Shown here one piece after another: positions 1 through 7,968 of a stretch of DNA of 64,000 nucleotides (the first letter of the stretch is position 1; each line of letters opens with the position of its first letter). Below the pieces are notes generated by a model that worked only from the letters and a program-made list of their open reading frames with translations, did not search any database and was not told the origin of the DNA. Position numbers and translations under genes: made by a program. The DNA is from Niallia circulans (GTDB lineage: Bacteria > Bacillota > Bacilli > Bacillales > Cytobacillaceae). The stretch covers positions 3,410,001 through 3,474,000 of the forward strand of contig NZ_CP026031.1 in NCBI RefSeq assembly GCF_003726095.1, read 5' to 3'.

Positions 1-1181
1 CGATTGAAGTTCTTATCATCAAATTTTTTAAAGTCTCTTTCTAGAGCCAAACCAATATGCATTGTCAAATAAGCTATGTCATCATCAGTTAACTGACACT
101 TAAAAATGGAATTCACCTTTTCCGCTAACAATACTGCTAGATTGAAAGCAAAGGCAAATTGTTTTTTTATATCATGAAGAATGGGATTCCTCAAATGAAT
201 GTCTTTCATAATCCTTCCTATCAAAGGACGCAAATGAATAAGAAGGCCAGACCGAAGCTTCTGATCCTTCCATAGAGAAATATCATACATCGATTCTATC
301 TTTTCTAAAAAACTATCAATAATCATATTTATTCTTGCATCCGATATATGCATTCCAGCCTGGCTATCATTTTGAAAAATTTGACCACTAATATGAGAAT
401 ATACATAGACTATTTCAGCATCAGACATTTTCATTGTAAATACATTCTCTACCTTTTCTATAATCGATTGAGAAACTTCATGCTCTAACGAACCTTCCGT
501 CATATTTTCTGTGGGAATATCAATAGGATGCCCTGCTAAAACACGTCTAATCATAATTTTTATATGATAAATAATATTCTGAAGCACTATATCTGAACAA
601 TTAATATCTCTAATTTTCCATTCCTTCACAATGAAATCTTCAATAAAAAATAACTTTGGCGTTCCATCTAAATATATTTTTGGTCTAAGCATGTTAGCAA
701 TAGCTAACCTTTTCCCTAACTCCGTGCCACTTATTTTAAATCCGTAATGTGGCTTACTCTTTAACACTAATCCATATGTTTGAATTTCCTTTTTCAACTT
801 AGAAATTATGCTGCTCATTTTGCTTCTGCTTACATAATATTCATCACATAATTCTTCTAGTTTTACATACTTAACCTCTTCAATCAGTCTTTTGAATACA
901 TTTTCTAATAGATCAGAAGAAGAAAAGAAGGGCGTATCACTAACCCTGGTGATACTTTTTAATATTTCTTCTCTATTGCTCGTACGAAGATAATATCCTT
1001 CTCCTCTTTTGGCCACTATCTTACTATTAAATTTCTCTAAAAAGACGTTTATGCTACCTATTGAATTTCTGATTGTTTTTTCGCTTACGCCAAATGCAAA
1101 CATTAAATTTTTAATAGGTATATATTGCTCTTCTCTAAGAAATTCTTCCAGTAATTTCATATCTTTCTCTATTAAATTCAT
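1..1181 (-). CDS. PRD-domain transcriptional regulator, BglG/LicR type (partial at left edge)
   Basis: The reading frame starts at ATG 1181, preceded by an AAAGGA ribosome site with about 9 bases of spacing, and stays open to the window edge, giving about 393 codons without a stop. Two helix-turn-helix regions are visible, at roughly residues 8-60 and 100-150. They are followed by two PTS-regulation domains, whose conserved histidines sit in the segments YVYSHISG (PRD1) and YLTMHIGLA (PRD2). Families of this type (LicR, MtlR, ManR) activate PTS operons and are tuned by phosphorylation from HPr and EIIB; any C-terminal EIIB-like or EIIA-like domains would lie outside the window. It lies just downstream of the sulfatase, in the same direction, so it probably controls that PTS-sulfatase operon. 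Whether it is an activator or an antiterminator cannot be settled, but two HTH domains favour a DNA-binding activator. Confidence 0.85.
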   Translation of the reverse strand, partial: MNLIEKDMKLLEEFLREEQYIPIKNLMFAFGVSEKTIRNSIGSINVFLEKFNSKIVAKRGEGYYLRTSNREEILKSITRVSDTPFFSSSDLLENVFKRLIEEVKYVKLEELCDEYYVSRSKMSSIISKLKKEIQTYGLVLKSKPHYGFKISGTELGKRLAIANMLRPKIYLDGTPKLFFIEDFIVKEWKIRDINCSDIVLQNIIYHIKIMIRRVLAGHPIDIPTENMTEGSLEHEVSQSIIEKVENVFTMKMSDAEIVYVYSHISGQIFQNDSQAGMHISDARINMIIDSFLEKIESMYDISLWKDQKLRSGLLIHLRPLIGRIMKDIHLRNPILHDIKKQFAFAFNLAVLLAEKVNSIFKCQLTDDDIAYLTMHIGLALERDFKKFDDKNFN

Positions 1182-1212
1182 GTTTATCATCCTTTTTTAA
1201 ATCCAATAAAAA

Positions 1213-2679
1213 TTACGTACGCTTATCATATCGCTGTGGCACGACATCTCCCGTTTCAAAGAAGTGTTTCAGCATTTTTTCTTTAAATCTTTGAATAACA
1301 GGGGCATATTTTTCATCATTAATCTTGTTGCATGTTTCATATGGATCTTCTGTTAATACATAAAACTCGTCTTGTTCATACAAACGGTAGATATATTTAT
1401 AAGATTGATCCCGAATCATCATAGCCTTCGTATGCTGCGGCATTTTTGTTTGTTCTATCGTTCTAGCCCAATATTCATTACTTGGATCATGACCTGCATC
1501 CATACAATGTGATTCCCCTTCTAATCTTCCACCTTCAGAAAAAACTACCTCTCTATGCTCCTCTTTTCCTTCTAATACAGGTTTAAGAGACTTTCCAAAA
1601 TGAGTATAATCAGGTGTAATACCAGCAATATCTAAGATAGTTGCCTGAATGTCGATTAACTCTGTCAAAGCTGCAGTTACCCTTTGCTTCACTTCCATAC
1701 CTTTAGCAGGCTTAATAACGAGGGGCACATTTGTTAACATATCTTCAAAGGTATTCTGGTTTTTCTCTGCTATTTCATAATCTCCCGTATAATCACCGTG
1801 ATCACTAAAGAAAATAAACAAAGTATCATCGTATAGTTTTTTATCCTTTAATGTCGCAATCAGCTCCCCAATATAGTGATCAAGTTCTGTTCCCATCGCA
1901 TAATAGACGTGTTTCATTTCTCTTAATTGTTCGTCTGACCAATTATATAGCTTCTGGTTTTCTCTTATCCCCCTTAAAATGCTAGGTTTTAGTTTCCACT
2001 CTTCTTCTGTAAGGCGAATTGGATTTGGTATATCTTCTTTCTTAATTTGCTCATACCATTTCTGATCTACTTGATAAGGTGGATGAGGAAGACTTAAGGC
2101 CAGATAAACACAGAAAGGATTTTCTTCATATCGTTCTTCCTGAAGAAATTCGATGGCATTATTAATTTGTTCCCAATCTAACTTAGCAGGGCTTTCTTTT
2201 ACTCCCTTAAAATGAGAATAATCGAAGTCTTTGGACTCCTTCTTTTTTGGTTGAGCTTCTCTCATTTTGCGGAAAAATTCTGCATACTGATTATCCCTTG
2301 TAGAACAATATTCTGCAACATCAACATCGGCACGTAAAAAATCATTACGTCCGCCCCAATATACGTGATATCCTTCTTTTTTTAATGTCTTTAATATATT
2401 CGGATCCTCTTCTCCCATTAAATGGTGCATCGTTCTAAAACCTTTTGTATGTGGATACCAACCTGAAAGAAAGGAACTTCGACTTGGGACACAAACAGGC
2501 AGTTGACAATATGCATTCGAAAAACCTACACCATCTTCTACTAAACTATCAATATTGGGCGTTACCGTTGTAGTATTACCTGTATAACTAATGGAATCTG
2601 CTCGCCATTGATCTGCTACTATCATTACAATATTTGGCCTTTTCATACCCGCAACAAGAAAGATTATCTTTCTTGTCAT
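1213..2679 (-). CDS. sulfatase (type I, cysteine-type), cytoplasmic
   Basis: This 488-residue protein has the sulfatase signature CVPSR, with Cys63 expected to be converted to formylglycine. Metal-ligand segments VADQ (residues 21-24) and FFSDHGD (mid-protein) are also present. There is no signal peptide, so it should act in the cytoplasm. It follows the PTS IIB gene by 70 bases, which suggests it desulfates a sugar imported, and phosphorylated, by that PTS. The first ATG (2679) lies only 3-4 bases from a strong AGGAGG, which is too close. The next in-frame ATG (2646, starting MKRPN) matches the usual family N-terminus but has no good ribosome site. The true start is therefore uncertain. A sulfatase-maturing enzyme must act on it, and none is in this window. 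Phosphonate or phosphate monoester hydrolysis is a less likely alternative. Confidence 0.87.
   Translation of the reverse strand: MTRKIIFLVAGMKRPNIVMIVADQWRADSISYTGNTTTVTPNIDSLVEDGVGFSNAYCQLPVCVPSRSSFLSGWYPHTKGFRTMHHLMGEEDPNILKTLKKEGYHVYWGGRNDFLRADVDVAEYCSTRDNQYAEFFRKMREAQPKKKESKDFDYSHFKGVKESPAKLDWEQINNAIEFLQEERYEENPFCVYLALSLPHPPYQVDQKWYEQIKKEDIPNPIRLTEEEWKLKPSILRGIRENQKLYNWSDEQLREMKHVYYAMGTELDHYIGELIATLKDKKLYDDTLFIFFSDHGDYTGDYEIAEKNQNTFEDMLTNVPLVIKPAKGMEVKQRVTAALTELIDIQATILDIAGITPDYTHFGKSLKPVLEGKEEHREVVFSEGGRLEGESHCMDAGHDPSNEYWARTIEQTKMPQHTKAMMIRDQSYKYIYRLYEQDEFYVLTEDPYETCNKINDEKYAPVIQRFKEKMLKHFFETGDVVPQRYDKRT
2654..2676. promoter_or_regulatory. perfect 11-bp inverted repeat with 1-nt centre at sulfatase start
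   Basis: The arms ACAAGAAAGAT and ATCTTTCTTGT flank a single T. The palindrome lies between the two candidate start codons of the sulfatase gene. It could be an operator, or a translation-modulating hairpin just after the ribosome site. Function is inferred only from symmetry and position. Confidence 0.4.
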
Positions 2680-2713
2680 CCACCTCCTATTTCAAACTTT
2701 TGTTTTTTATAAA

Positions 2714-2745
2714 AATAAGTGGGAACTAAATTATTCCCACCTATT
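2714..2745 (-). terminator. intercistronic hairpin between PTS IIB and sulfatase
   Basis: On the minus-strand RNA a 12-bp stem (one G-U pair) with an 8-nt loop forms just after the IIB stop. Only a short U-run follows, so it may be a partial terminator or a 3'-end stabiliser that lowers sulfatase expression relative to the PTS genes. Confidence 0.5.
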
Positions 2746-2749
2746 TACA

Positions 2750-3052
2750 TTACTGTATTAGTTCTTCTATTCTTTTAAGCACCTTGCTTCCTTTTGCCAT
2801 CGCATAATCTCGGCTGTCAATGACTTCGCATGGCTTCCCATTTGCATCTGCTACTTTCTTTACCGTTCTTAATTTATGACGAATTTGTGGTCCTAATAAA
2901 ACGACATCAAATCGGTCAATTAAGTTCTCTAGTTGATCAACTGGATGGGCTTCTACTGTCCAATCCGCTTTTTCCGGACCAAACGAATCTCTAATACTTT
3001 TTTCTAGGATACTTGTTGAAATTCCGCCTGCACATACTAATAAAATATTCAT
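2750..3052 (-). CDS. PTS sugar transporter subunit IIB, lactose/cellobiose family
   Basis: A 100-residue soluble protein of the ChbB/CelA type. The phosphorylated cysteine is Cys7 in the N-terminal segment LLVCAGGIST, the hallmark of Lac-family EIIB. EIIB takes phosphate from EIIA and passes it to the sugar as the sugar crosses EIIC. The length is normal for a free-standing EIIB. Its ATG overlaps the IIA stop, and the three PTS genes are co-directional and tightly packed, so they are one operon. Substrate specificity cannot be read from this subunit; the adjoining sulfatase hints at a sulfated oligosaccharide. Confidence 0.93.
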   Translation of the reverse strand: MNILLVCAGGISTSILEKSIRDSFGPEKADWTVEAHPVDQLENLIDRFDVVLLGPQIRHKLRTVKKVADANGKPCEVIDSRDYAMAKGSKVLKRIEELIQ

Positions 3053-3372
3053 TATAATACCTCCGTAAGTTTTTCTATTAAGTCTCGCATCGTAATGGTT
3101 GTCATTAAATGATCTTGAGCATGGATTAACAATACACTTATTTGAACTCCATCCCCCCCAGCTTCAGCTGCTAATAACGTAGTTTGTTTCTTGTGAGCTT
3201 GATTTAATTCTTCTTTCGCTAACAACATAAGTTCGTTTATTTTATCTTTCTTTTTAGGCTTTATATAATCCATTGATTCTAAAATGTATGCTCTTGCATT
3301 TCCACTATATAGGATAATTTCCATACACAGTTGTTCTAAATTCATTTTTGTCTCTTCCATCTTCGCTTTCAT
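3052..3372 (-). CDS. PTS sugar transporter subunit IIA, lactose/cellobiose family
   Basis: A 106-residue helical protein with the family motif HAQDHLM at residues 84-90; the first histidine is the expected phosphorylation site fed by HPr. The family forms trimers that phosphorylate EIIB. The start is ambiguous: ATG 3372 abuts AAGGAAGGA, while ATG 3360 lies at a more usual distance, so the protein may be four residues shorter. It lies 7 bases after the IIC stop and overlaps the IIB start by one base, which indicates translational coupling. Confidence 0.92.
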   Translation of the reverse strand: MKAKMEETKMNLEQLCMEIILYSGNARAYILESMDYIKPKKKDKINELMLLAKEELNQAHKKQTTLLAAEAGGDGVQISVLLIHAQDHLMTTITMRDLIEKLTEVL

Positions 3373-3379
3373 TCCTTCC

Positions 3380-4744
3380 TTATTGGACGCTTATGCCACT
3401 TTCTTGATCATTACTTCTTGCTGTCATTTGTTCTTCCTCTTGTTCTTCTTTCATCATGTCTTTCTCAAAACTCTTATGAAATGGATAATATATAGCAATG
3501 TCCACAAGAATGATTATCAAGGCAACCAATCCTGCTTTCACAGATGCAGAAGCTGCCATCGCAATTAAGATAACTGGTGTTTGGGCTGGTACATTTAAGA
3601 TAGGATAATTAATAAAATGGAACCAATCAAATGCTGCATAAGTAATTATTGTATTAATAACCGGCACAGTAACAAACGGTATGAACAATTTCGTATTAAA
3701 AGGTATTGGTGTTCCGAACATCGTTGGTTCACTAATATTAAACACAGAAGGAATAAAGCCAATTCTTCCTATTTGCTTCAACCCTTTAGATTTACTAAAA
3801 AAATTAAGGAAAGCTAGAGCAAAGATTCCTGCTCCTCCAATCAAAATAAATCCAAAGTGTACCGGTGTAGTAAATACCTTGTCATAAGGAAGCCCAGCTG
3901 AATAGTTATTAAGATTCTCAACGATATTTTGAAGTTCTATCGGTAATATAATGGGCATAATGATACTTCCGCCATGTATTCCCATAAACCAAAATAAGTT
4001 TATTATGAGCATGAACAAACCAACTAAAAATACATTATCAAAATTATTTACAAGCGGACTAAAGATAGTAGTAATTAATTCAGGAAGCTTCACTCCAAAT
4101 AAAGCAGTTAATATACCGTTAATAAGGATGAAAACCAATACCGTGACAATACCTGGTAAAATTGCATTAAATGAAGTTTTCACATAAATCGGTACAGAAT
4201 CAGGAAATTTAATGCCTATATCTTTCACATGAAATAACCGAATGATTTCTACAACAATTATCGAAATAATAATCCCTGAAAATATACCCGTAGCGCCAAA
4301 TGCACTCATATTAACTTGTAAGGTGGCAACATCATTAATCAGTATAGAAGTTGGCTCTCCTACAATGAAAAAATAAATCATCAGACTAGTAATTAGGGCA
4401 CCCAGCTCATTCAGCTTATAATGTTTGGCTAAATTATATGTCAACCCCATTGTGAAAGCGATGCCAATTATTCCAGTAGAAATATCATTTATTCCTCTTA
4501 TCCATAAATGATTGTCCCCCCAATTCGCCCAACCTACAAGCATCTTAGCAAATATACTCTCTGAATCAAAAACTACTTCAGGAATCGGCGGCTTCCCAAT
4601 AATAACTCCTAAGGCTCCAACAATAGTCAGTGTAAGCGTAGCCAAAATACCTGTCATAATAGCCTTTAAATAACGATTGCTCGATGCCCAATCTGCTACT
4701 GGCCCCATAACCTTCTCTATATTTCCCATCATTTTATCAAACAT
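3380..4744 (-). CDS. PTS sugar transporter subunit IIC, lactose/cellobiose family
   Basis: A 454-residue polytopic membrane protein of the CelB/LicC type, with about ten hydrophobic segments and the family-like stretch FWFMGIHGGS near residue 255. It forms the sugar translocation channel of the PTS. A good ribosome site (AAGGGGG) precedes ATG 4744. It is the first gene of the operon IIC-IIA-IIB-sulfatase-(regulator), so the operon promoter should be in 4745-4830, where a TATAAT lies on the minus strand near 4790 with no strong -35. That weak -35 fits dependence on an activator such as the PRD protein at 1-1181. The charged, Glu-rich C-terminal tail is cytoplasmic. No glycosidase accompanies the operon, which is unusual for a Cel-type PTS. 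Confidence 0.93.
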   Translation of the reverse strand: MFDKMMGNIEKVMGPVADWASSNRYLKAIMTGILATLTLTIVGALGVIIGKPPIPEVVFDSESIFAKMLVGWANWGDNHLWIRGINDISTGIIGIAFTMGLTYNLAKHYKLNELGALITSLMIYFFIVGEPTSILINDVATLQVNMSAFGATGIFSGIIISIIVVEIIRLFHVKDIGIKFPDSVPIYVKTSFNAILPGIVTVLVFILINGILTALFGVKLPELITTIFSPLVNNFDNVFLVGLFMLIINLFWFMGIHGGSIIMPIILPIELQNIVENLNNYSAGLPYDKVFTTPVHFGFILIGGAGIFALAFLNFFSKSKGLKQIGRIGFIPSVFNISEPTMFGTPIPFNTKLFIPFVTVPVINTIITYAAFDWFHFINYPILNVPAQTPVILIAMAASASVKAGLVALIIILVDIAIYYPFHKSFEKDMMKEEQEEEQMTARSNDQESGISVQ

Positions 4745-4840
4745 TTTTATTCCCCCTTTATCTTTTATTTTGTTTTAACTTCTATCTTCATTATAGATAA
4801 GCACCATATTAGTTCCATTTAGATATTTACCAGATAAACT

Positions 4841-4875
4841 GGAAAAAGAAAAAGACATGCTTTTTACATGCCTTT
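4841..4875 (-). terminator. Rho-independent terminator downstream of NERD gene and array
   Basis: On the minus strand a 9-bp stem with one G-U pair and a 7-nt loop is followed by a T-rich run. It would end transcripts that read through the NERD gene and the repeat array beyond it, and so insulate the PTS operon. Confidence 0.65.
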
Positions 4876-4925
4876 TTTACTTTATATATGAAAATATGAG
4901 TTAGCGAACTCCCATGCTGTGTCAA

Positions 4926-5180
4926 TGTTTGGCTGATATTTTCCCAGGTTGGCTGATTCCTCTCCCACTTTGGCTGATATTTTCCTAGGTTGGCTGATTT
5001 CTCCCTTACTTTGGCTGATATTTTCCCAGGTTGGCTGATTTCTCCCTTACTTTGGCTGATATTTTCCTAGTTTTGGCTGATTCCTCCTCCACTTTGGCTG
5101 ATATTTTCCCAGGTTGGCTGATTCCTCCTCCACTTTGCCTGATATTTTCTCAGTTTGGCTGATTCCTCCCTCACCTTGCC
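4926..5180 (-). repeat. phased repeat array 1, core ATCAGCCAA (minus orientation), about 12 units
   Basis: The plus strand reads TTGGCTGAT every 20-21 bases from 4929 to 5155, 12 sites including one variant (TTGCCTGAT), then decays. The mean spacing is 20.5 bp. Intervening sequence alternates between a type ending CCTGGGAAAAT and a purine-rich type (GTGGAGGAGG) when read on the minus strand. The array lies downstream of the NERD gene and in its sense orientation, just before the terminator at 4841-4875. Confidence 0.9.
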
Positions 5181-5251
5181 CAATAATTAATGGATAATGA
5201 GTACATTTTCATTCTCTACTCATCATCCATTCGAATATTTATCCTGATTGC

Positions 5252-6202
5252 TTATGGGTTTTGATACTTTCTTCCTCTATTTTCTCCTATACTTCGCAAA
5301 TTCATTCTTACTAGCATTTTAGCAGCTGTTTCACGTGAGGATATGTTGGCAAATTGCCGGAATTCTTTATTTGTAATAGTGGCTTTTATTAATAAAAAAT
5401 AATCGTTCACTGTTTGGTGATGGGCATTTTTGTCATATGTGTGGCAGTGAGGACAGAACCATTTGCGTTTTTGACGTATCATCGCAAATTTTTCGCATGC
5501 TGGGCATTGTACACCTGTGATGAGGTCACTTTGTGGGATTCCATATTTTCTTAGTAGATCGATACTTTCAGGAGTGTTATTTTTCAAGAGATTTTTGGAT
5601 ACTTTGCGGAGGAGCTTCCCTTCTACCACAGTCACTTTATATTTTTGAGAGAGATTGTCCCATTTTTCTAAAAAACTATGACTGTGAATGACTTTATCTC
5701 TGATAGCTGGACTTCCTTTTAATATAGTAGATGAACTGCTGAATATTATGATGAATTCGATGGGGATTGGCGGGAGATTATGCAGTTGAAAGTACTTTTG
5801 CAATTGACGTTGGTGCCTTTTTGCTTGGGAAATTGGATTCGAATAGCCTTCTACCTTTTCATCTACTTTGCGAATCATCTGATTAAAGTTGGAGTCAATC
5901 TCTACTTCTCCATAATAGTTTTTGCATTCGACAATAAGAGCAAATTTTTGCGTGAGGATGAGATAGTCCATCTGGAAATATGTTTTTCCATCGTAGAGGC
6001 GAAGATTATGAATGATGAGGCAATCTTTGTCTGGCAAAAATTGAAAGTAATACTTCATATCTTTCTCACCCCGATAGCCTGCTAACAATTTCCTTAAATC
6101 TTCCATTACATTCGGTCTAAGCTTATACGTTTCTTTTAATCTTTTGATTAGAATTTCCGTAGTTTTTAATCTATTGCTCTTACCAATTTCGTTTATAAAC
6201 AA
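5252..6202 (-). CDS. NERD-domain protein with C-terminal zinc ribbon
   Basis: I place the start at TTG 6202, seven bases after GGAAG, giving 316 residues. The resulting N-terminus (FINEIGKSNRL) matches the usual start of Bacillus NERD proteins, whereas the frame upstream is translated repeat array. The nuclease-related domain covers about residues 35-160, with the conserved segments MDYLIL and VECKNYYGEVE (an E-x-K pair). A zinc ribbon follows near the C-terminus, with CPAC and CPHC about 20 residues apart. NERD domains resemble endonuclease folds and are presumed to act on DNA, but the cellular role is unknown. The gene is flanked on both sides by same-orientation repeat arrays. Confidence 0.83.
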   Translation of the reverse strand: MFINEIGKSNRLKTTEILIKRLKETYKLRPNVMEDLRKLLAGYRGEKDMKYYFQFLPDKDCLIIHNLRLYDGKTYFQMDYLILTQKFALIVECKNYYGEVEIDSNFNQMIRKVDEKVEGYSNPISQAKRHQRQLQKYFQLHNLPPIPIEFIIIFSSSSTILKGSPAIRDKVIHSHSFLEKWDNLSQKYKVTVVEGKLLRKVSKNLLKNNTPESIDLLRKYGIPQSDLITGVQCPACEKFAMIRQKRKWFCPHCHTYDKNAHHQTVNDYFLLIKATITNKEFRQFANISSRETAAKMLVRMNLRSIGENRGRKYQNP

Positions 6203-6282
6203 TTTACCACTTCCTTTCTCTATTTCATTTATTCTATTTGTTTGCTTGAAAATCCTTTTTTTGGTGGGGAGAGGGATTGGGG

Positions 6283-6450
6283 TTGGCTGATATTTTCCTA
6301 GTTTGGCTGATTCCACCCTCACTTTGGCTGATATTTTCCCAGTTTGGCTGATTCCAACCTCACTTTGGCTGATTCCTACTCTACTTTGGCTGATATCCCC
6401 CGCACTTTGGCTGATTCCACCCCAACTTCGACTGATATCCGCTGATTTCC
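6283..6450 (-). repeat. phased repeat array 2, core ATCAGCCAA (minus orientation), 8-9 units
   Basis: TTGGCTGAT or a close variant occurs at 6283, 6303, 6324, 6344, 6365, 6386, 6407 and 6428 on the plus strand, at 20-21 bp intervals. A degenerate unit follows near 6437. The array lies directly upstream of the NERD gene in the same orientation. It keeps a frame open that would add a 92-residue artificial N-terminus to the NERD protein. Confidence 0.9.
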
Positions 6451-6555
6451 TCGCCTGCTTCAGCAAAACCCACCCCAATCAAGCCAATTCTCCCCATATT
6501 TCAATCCATTCACATCAAACTTCTCCAACCACCCCGCTCAATTAGTCAAACTATC

Positions 6556-7398
6556 TTAAAACTCTTCATAAACAGCTGGATCTTGATCGGCAATTCGCCC
6601 GTCAGCACGGGTTAGGATGGAAATTTTATCCATTTCGTCTTCGTTCAGTTTAAAATCGAATATCTCTAAGTTTTCTTGTTGGCGTTGAGGGGAGCTTGAT
6701 TTTGGGATTGGTAATGCTCCTAGTTGGGTGTGCCATCTAAGGATGACTTGGGATATTGTTTTTCCATGGGCTTCTGCTATTTGTTTAATTGTTTCGTTTT
6801 CTAACACGTTATTGGCGCGGCCGAGCGGGCTCCATGATTCGGTTACAATACCGTTTGCTTTATCGTAGGCCAGTTGTTCTTTTTGAGAGAAAAATGGGTG
6901 GAGCTCTACTTGATTAATGCTTGGCAGTACGCCGGTTTCTTTTTTCAAGCGGTCGAGATGCTCTGGCAGGAAGTTACATACGCCGATGGAGCGGATGAGT
7001 CCCCATTTTTGGGCATCAATTAAGGCTTGCCATGCCTCTACATATAAGTCTGTTTTTGGGTTTGGCCAGTGAATTAGGAATAAATCGTAATAATCTAATT
7101 TGGTGCGGTATAGTGATTCTTGGATGGTATAGATGGCTTTGTCGTATTGATGATGGCGTCCTGGAAGTTTGGAGGTAATAAATAACTGTTGTCTGCTTAC
7201 GGTGCTACGGCGAACTGCTTCTCCAACTGCGCCTTCATTTTCGTAATTGAATGCAGAATCTAGTAACCGATAGCCTATGTCAATTGCTGATGTCATGGCC
7301 TGAACCCCAGTTGCTCCTCGTAAATTATAAGTACCAAGACCAATTGCTGGAATAACAAGACCGTCATTAAGCGTGATTTGTGGAATAGTTGTATGCAT
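6556..7398 (-). CDS. aldo/keto reductase (2,5-diketo-gluconate reductase type)
   Basis: A 280-residue NADPH-dependent reductase of the AKR superfamily. It carries the family segments GLGTYNL, LDSAFNYENE (catalytic Asp and Tyr), LIHWPNP (catalytic His) and, near the C-terminus, IPKSSSPQR (cofactor binding). I use ATG 7398, which has an excellent AGGAGG eight bases upstream; the longer frame from 7443 has no comparable site. The members of this clade closest in sequence reduce small carbonyls such as methylglyoxal or diketogluconate. It stands alone, convergent with nothing, and divergent from the AbrB gene. The substrate cannot be told from sequence. Confidence 0.92.
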   Translation of the reverse strand: MHTTIPQITLNDGLVIPAIGLGTYNLRGATGVQAMTSAIDIGYRLLDSAFNYENEGAVGEAVRRSTVSRQQLFITSKLPGRHHQYDKAIYTIQESLYRTKLDYYDLFLIHWPNPKTDLYVEAWQALIDAQKWGLIRSIGVCNFLPEHLDRLKKETGVLPSINQVELHPFFSQKEQLAYDKANGIVTESWSPLGRANNVLENETIKQIAEAHGKTISQVILRWHTQLGALPIPKSSSPQRQQENLEIFDFKLNEDEMDKISILTRADGRIADQDPAVYEEF

Positions 7399-7586
7399 GA
7401 TTAATATCCTCCTTCTATGAATTAGAAAAGATTTCCTCTTCAAAAAAAGTATAGTGGAAACCTAGTAGCTAATTCTAGTGATATGCTTTCAGCAAGTTAT
7501 CTTTACTTCAAAATATTTCTTCATTTTCCGAGACTGTATGTTAAAATATAGGATATATATTAAAAATTGTATAGGGAGGGAAAAGT

Positions 7587-7877
7587 ATGAAAAGCACAGG
7601 AATTGTTCGTAAAGTGGATGAATTGGGTCGTATTGTTATTCCAAGAGAATTGCGAAGAACATTAGGAATTGAAATTAAAGATCCTTTAGAAATTTTTGTC
7701 GAAGGGGAAAAAATTGTCTTCCAAAAATATAAAGCTTTTGAAGAATGTGCCATTACAGGAGAAGTCTCCCCCGATAATATCACGGTTGGGAATGGAAAGC
7801 TTGTGTTAAGTAAAGAAGGCGCAGCATTATTAATGAAAGAGTTGGAAACTGTCTTTGCAAGTGAATCACAGAAGTAA
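7587..7877 (+). CDS. abrB: AbrB-family transition-state regulator
   Basis: A 96-residue protein. Its N-terminal 50 residues carry the swapped-hairpin AbrB DNA-binding fold, with the near-invariant segment GIVRKVDELGRIVIPRELRR. The C-terminal half resembles the AbrB/Abh oligomerisation domain (GNGKLVLSKEGA). AbrB represses post-exponential genes during growth and is itself repressed by Spo0A~P. Several paralogues (AbrB, Abh, SpoVT) exist in Bacillaceae; length and C-terminus fit AbrB or Abh rather than SpoVT, but I cannot separate these two. The ribosome site GGGAGG is well placed, and a strong terminator follows. Confidence 0.88.
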   Translation: MKSTGIVRKVDELGRIVIPRELRRTLGIEIKDPLEIFVEGEKIVFQKYKAFEECAITGEVSPDNITVGNGKLVLSKEGAALLMKELETVFASESQK

Positions 7878-7889
7878 ACTTTATAATAG

Positions 7890-7931
7890 GACAATTCCAC
7901 CTTTTTCAATCACAGCGGAATTGTCTTTTTC
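7890..7931 (+). terminator. Rho-independent terminator of abrB
   Basis: A 9-bp stem (arms ACAATTCC and GGAATTGT plus a closing G-C pair) with a long loop is followed by a T5 run, 12 bases after the stop. Confidence 0.8.
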
Positions 7932-7968
7932 TATGGAAATCGATTCATTAAGAAGGGCAGACTCTCGC

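Noticed and set aside
4745..4830. Sigma-54 promoter for the PTS operon
   Set aside because: TGG-N-GC-like spacing occurs near 4810 but does not match the -24/-12 consensus; a TATAAT fits better, and the PTS is not of the mannose family.
6203..6478. 92-residue N-terminal extension of the NERD protein
   Set aside because: It is translated array 2; a TTG with a good ribosome site at 6202 starts exactly where the family begins.
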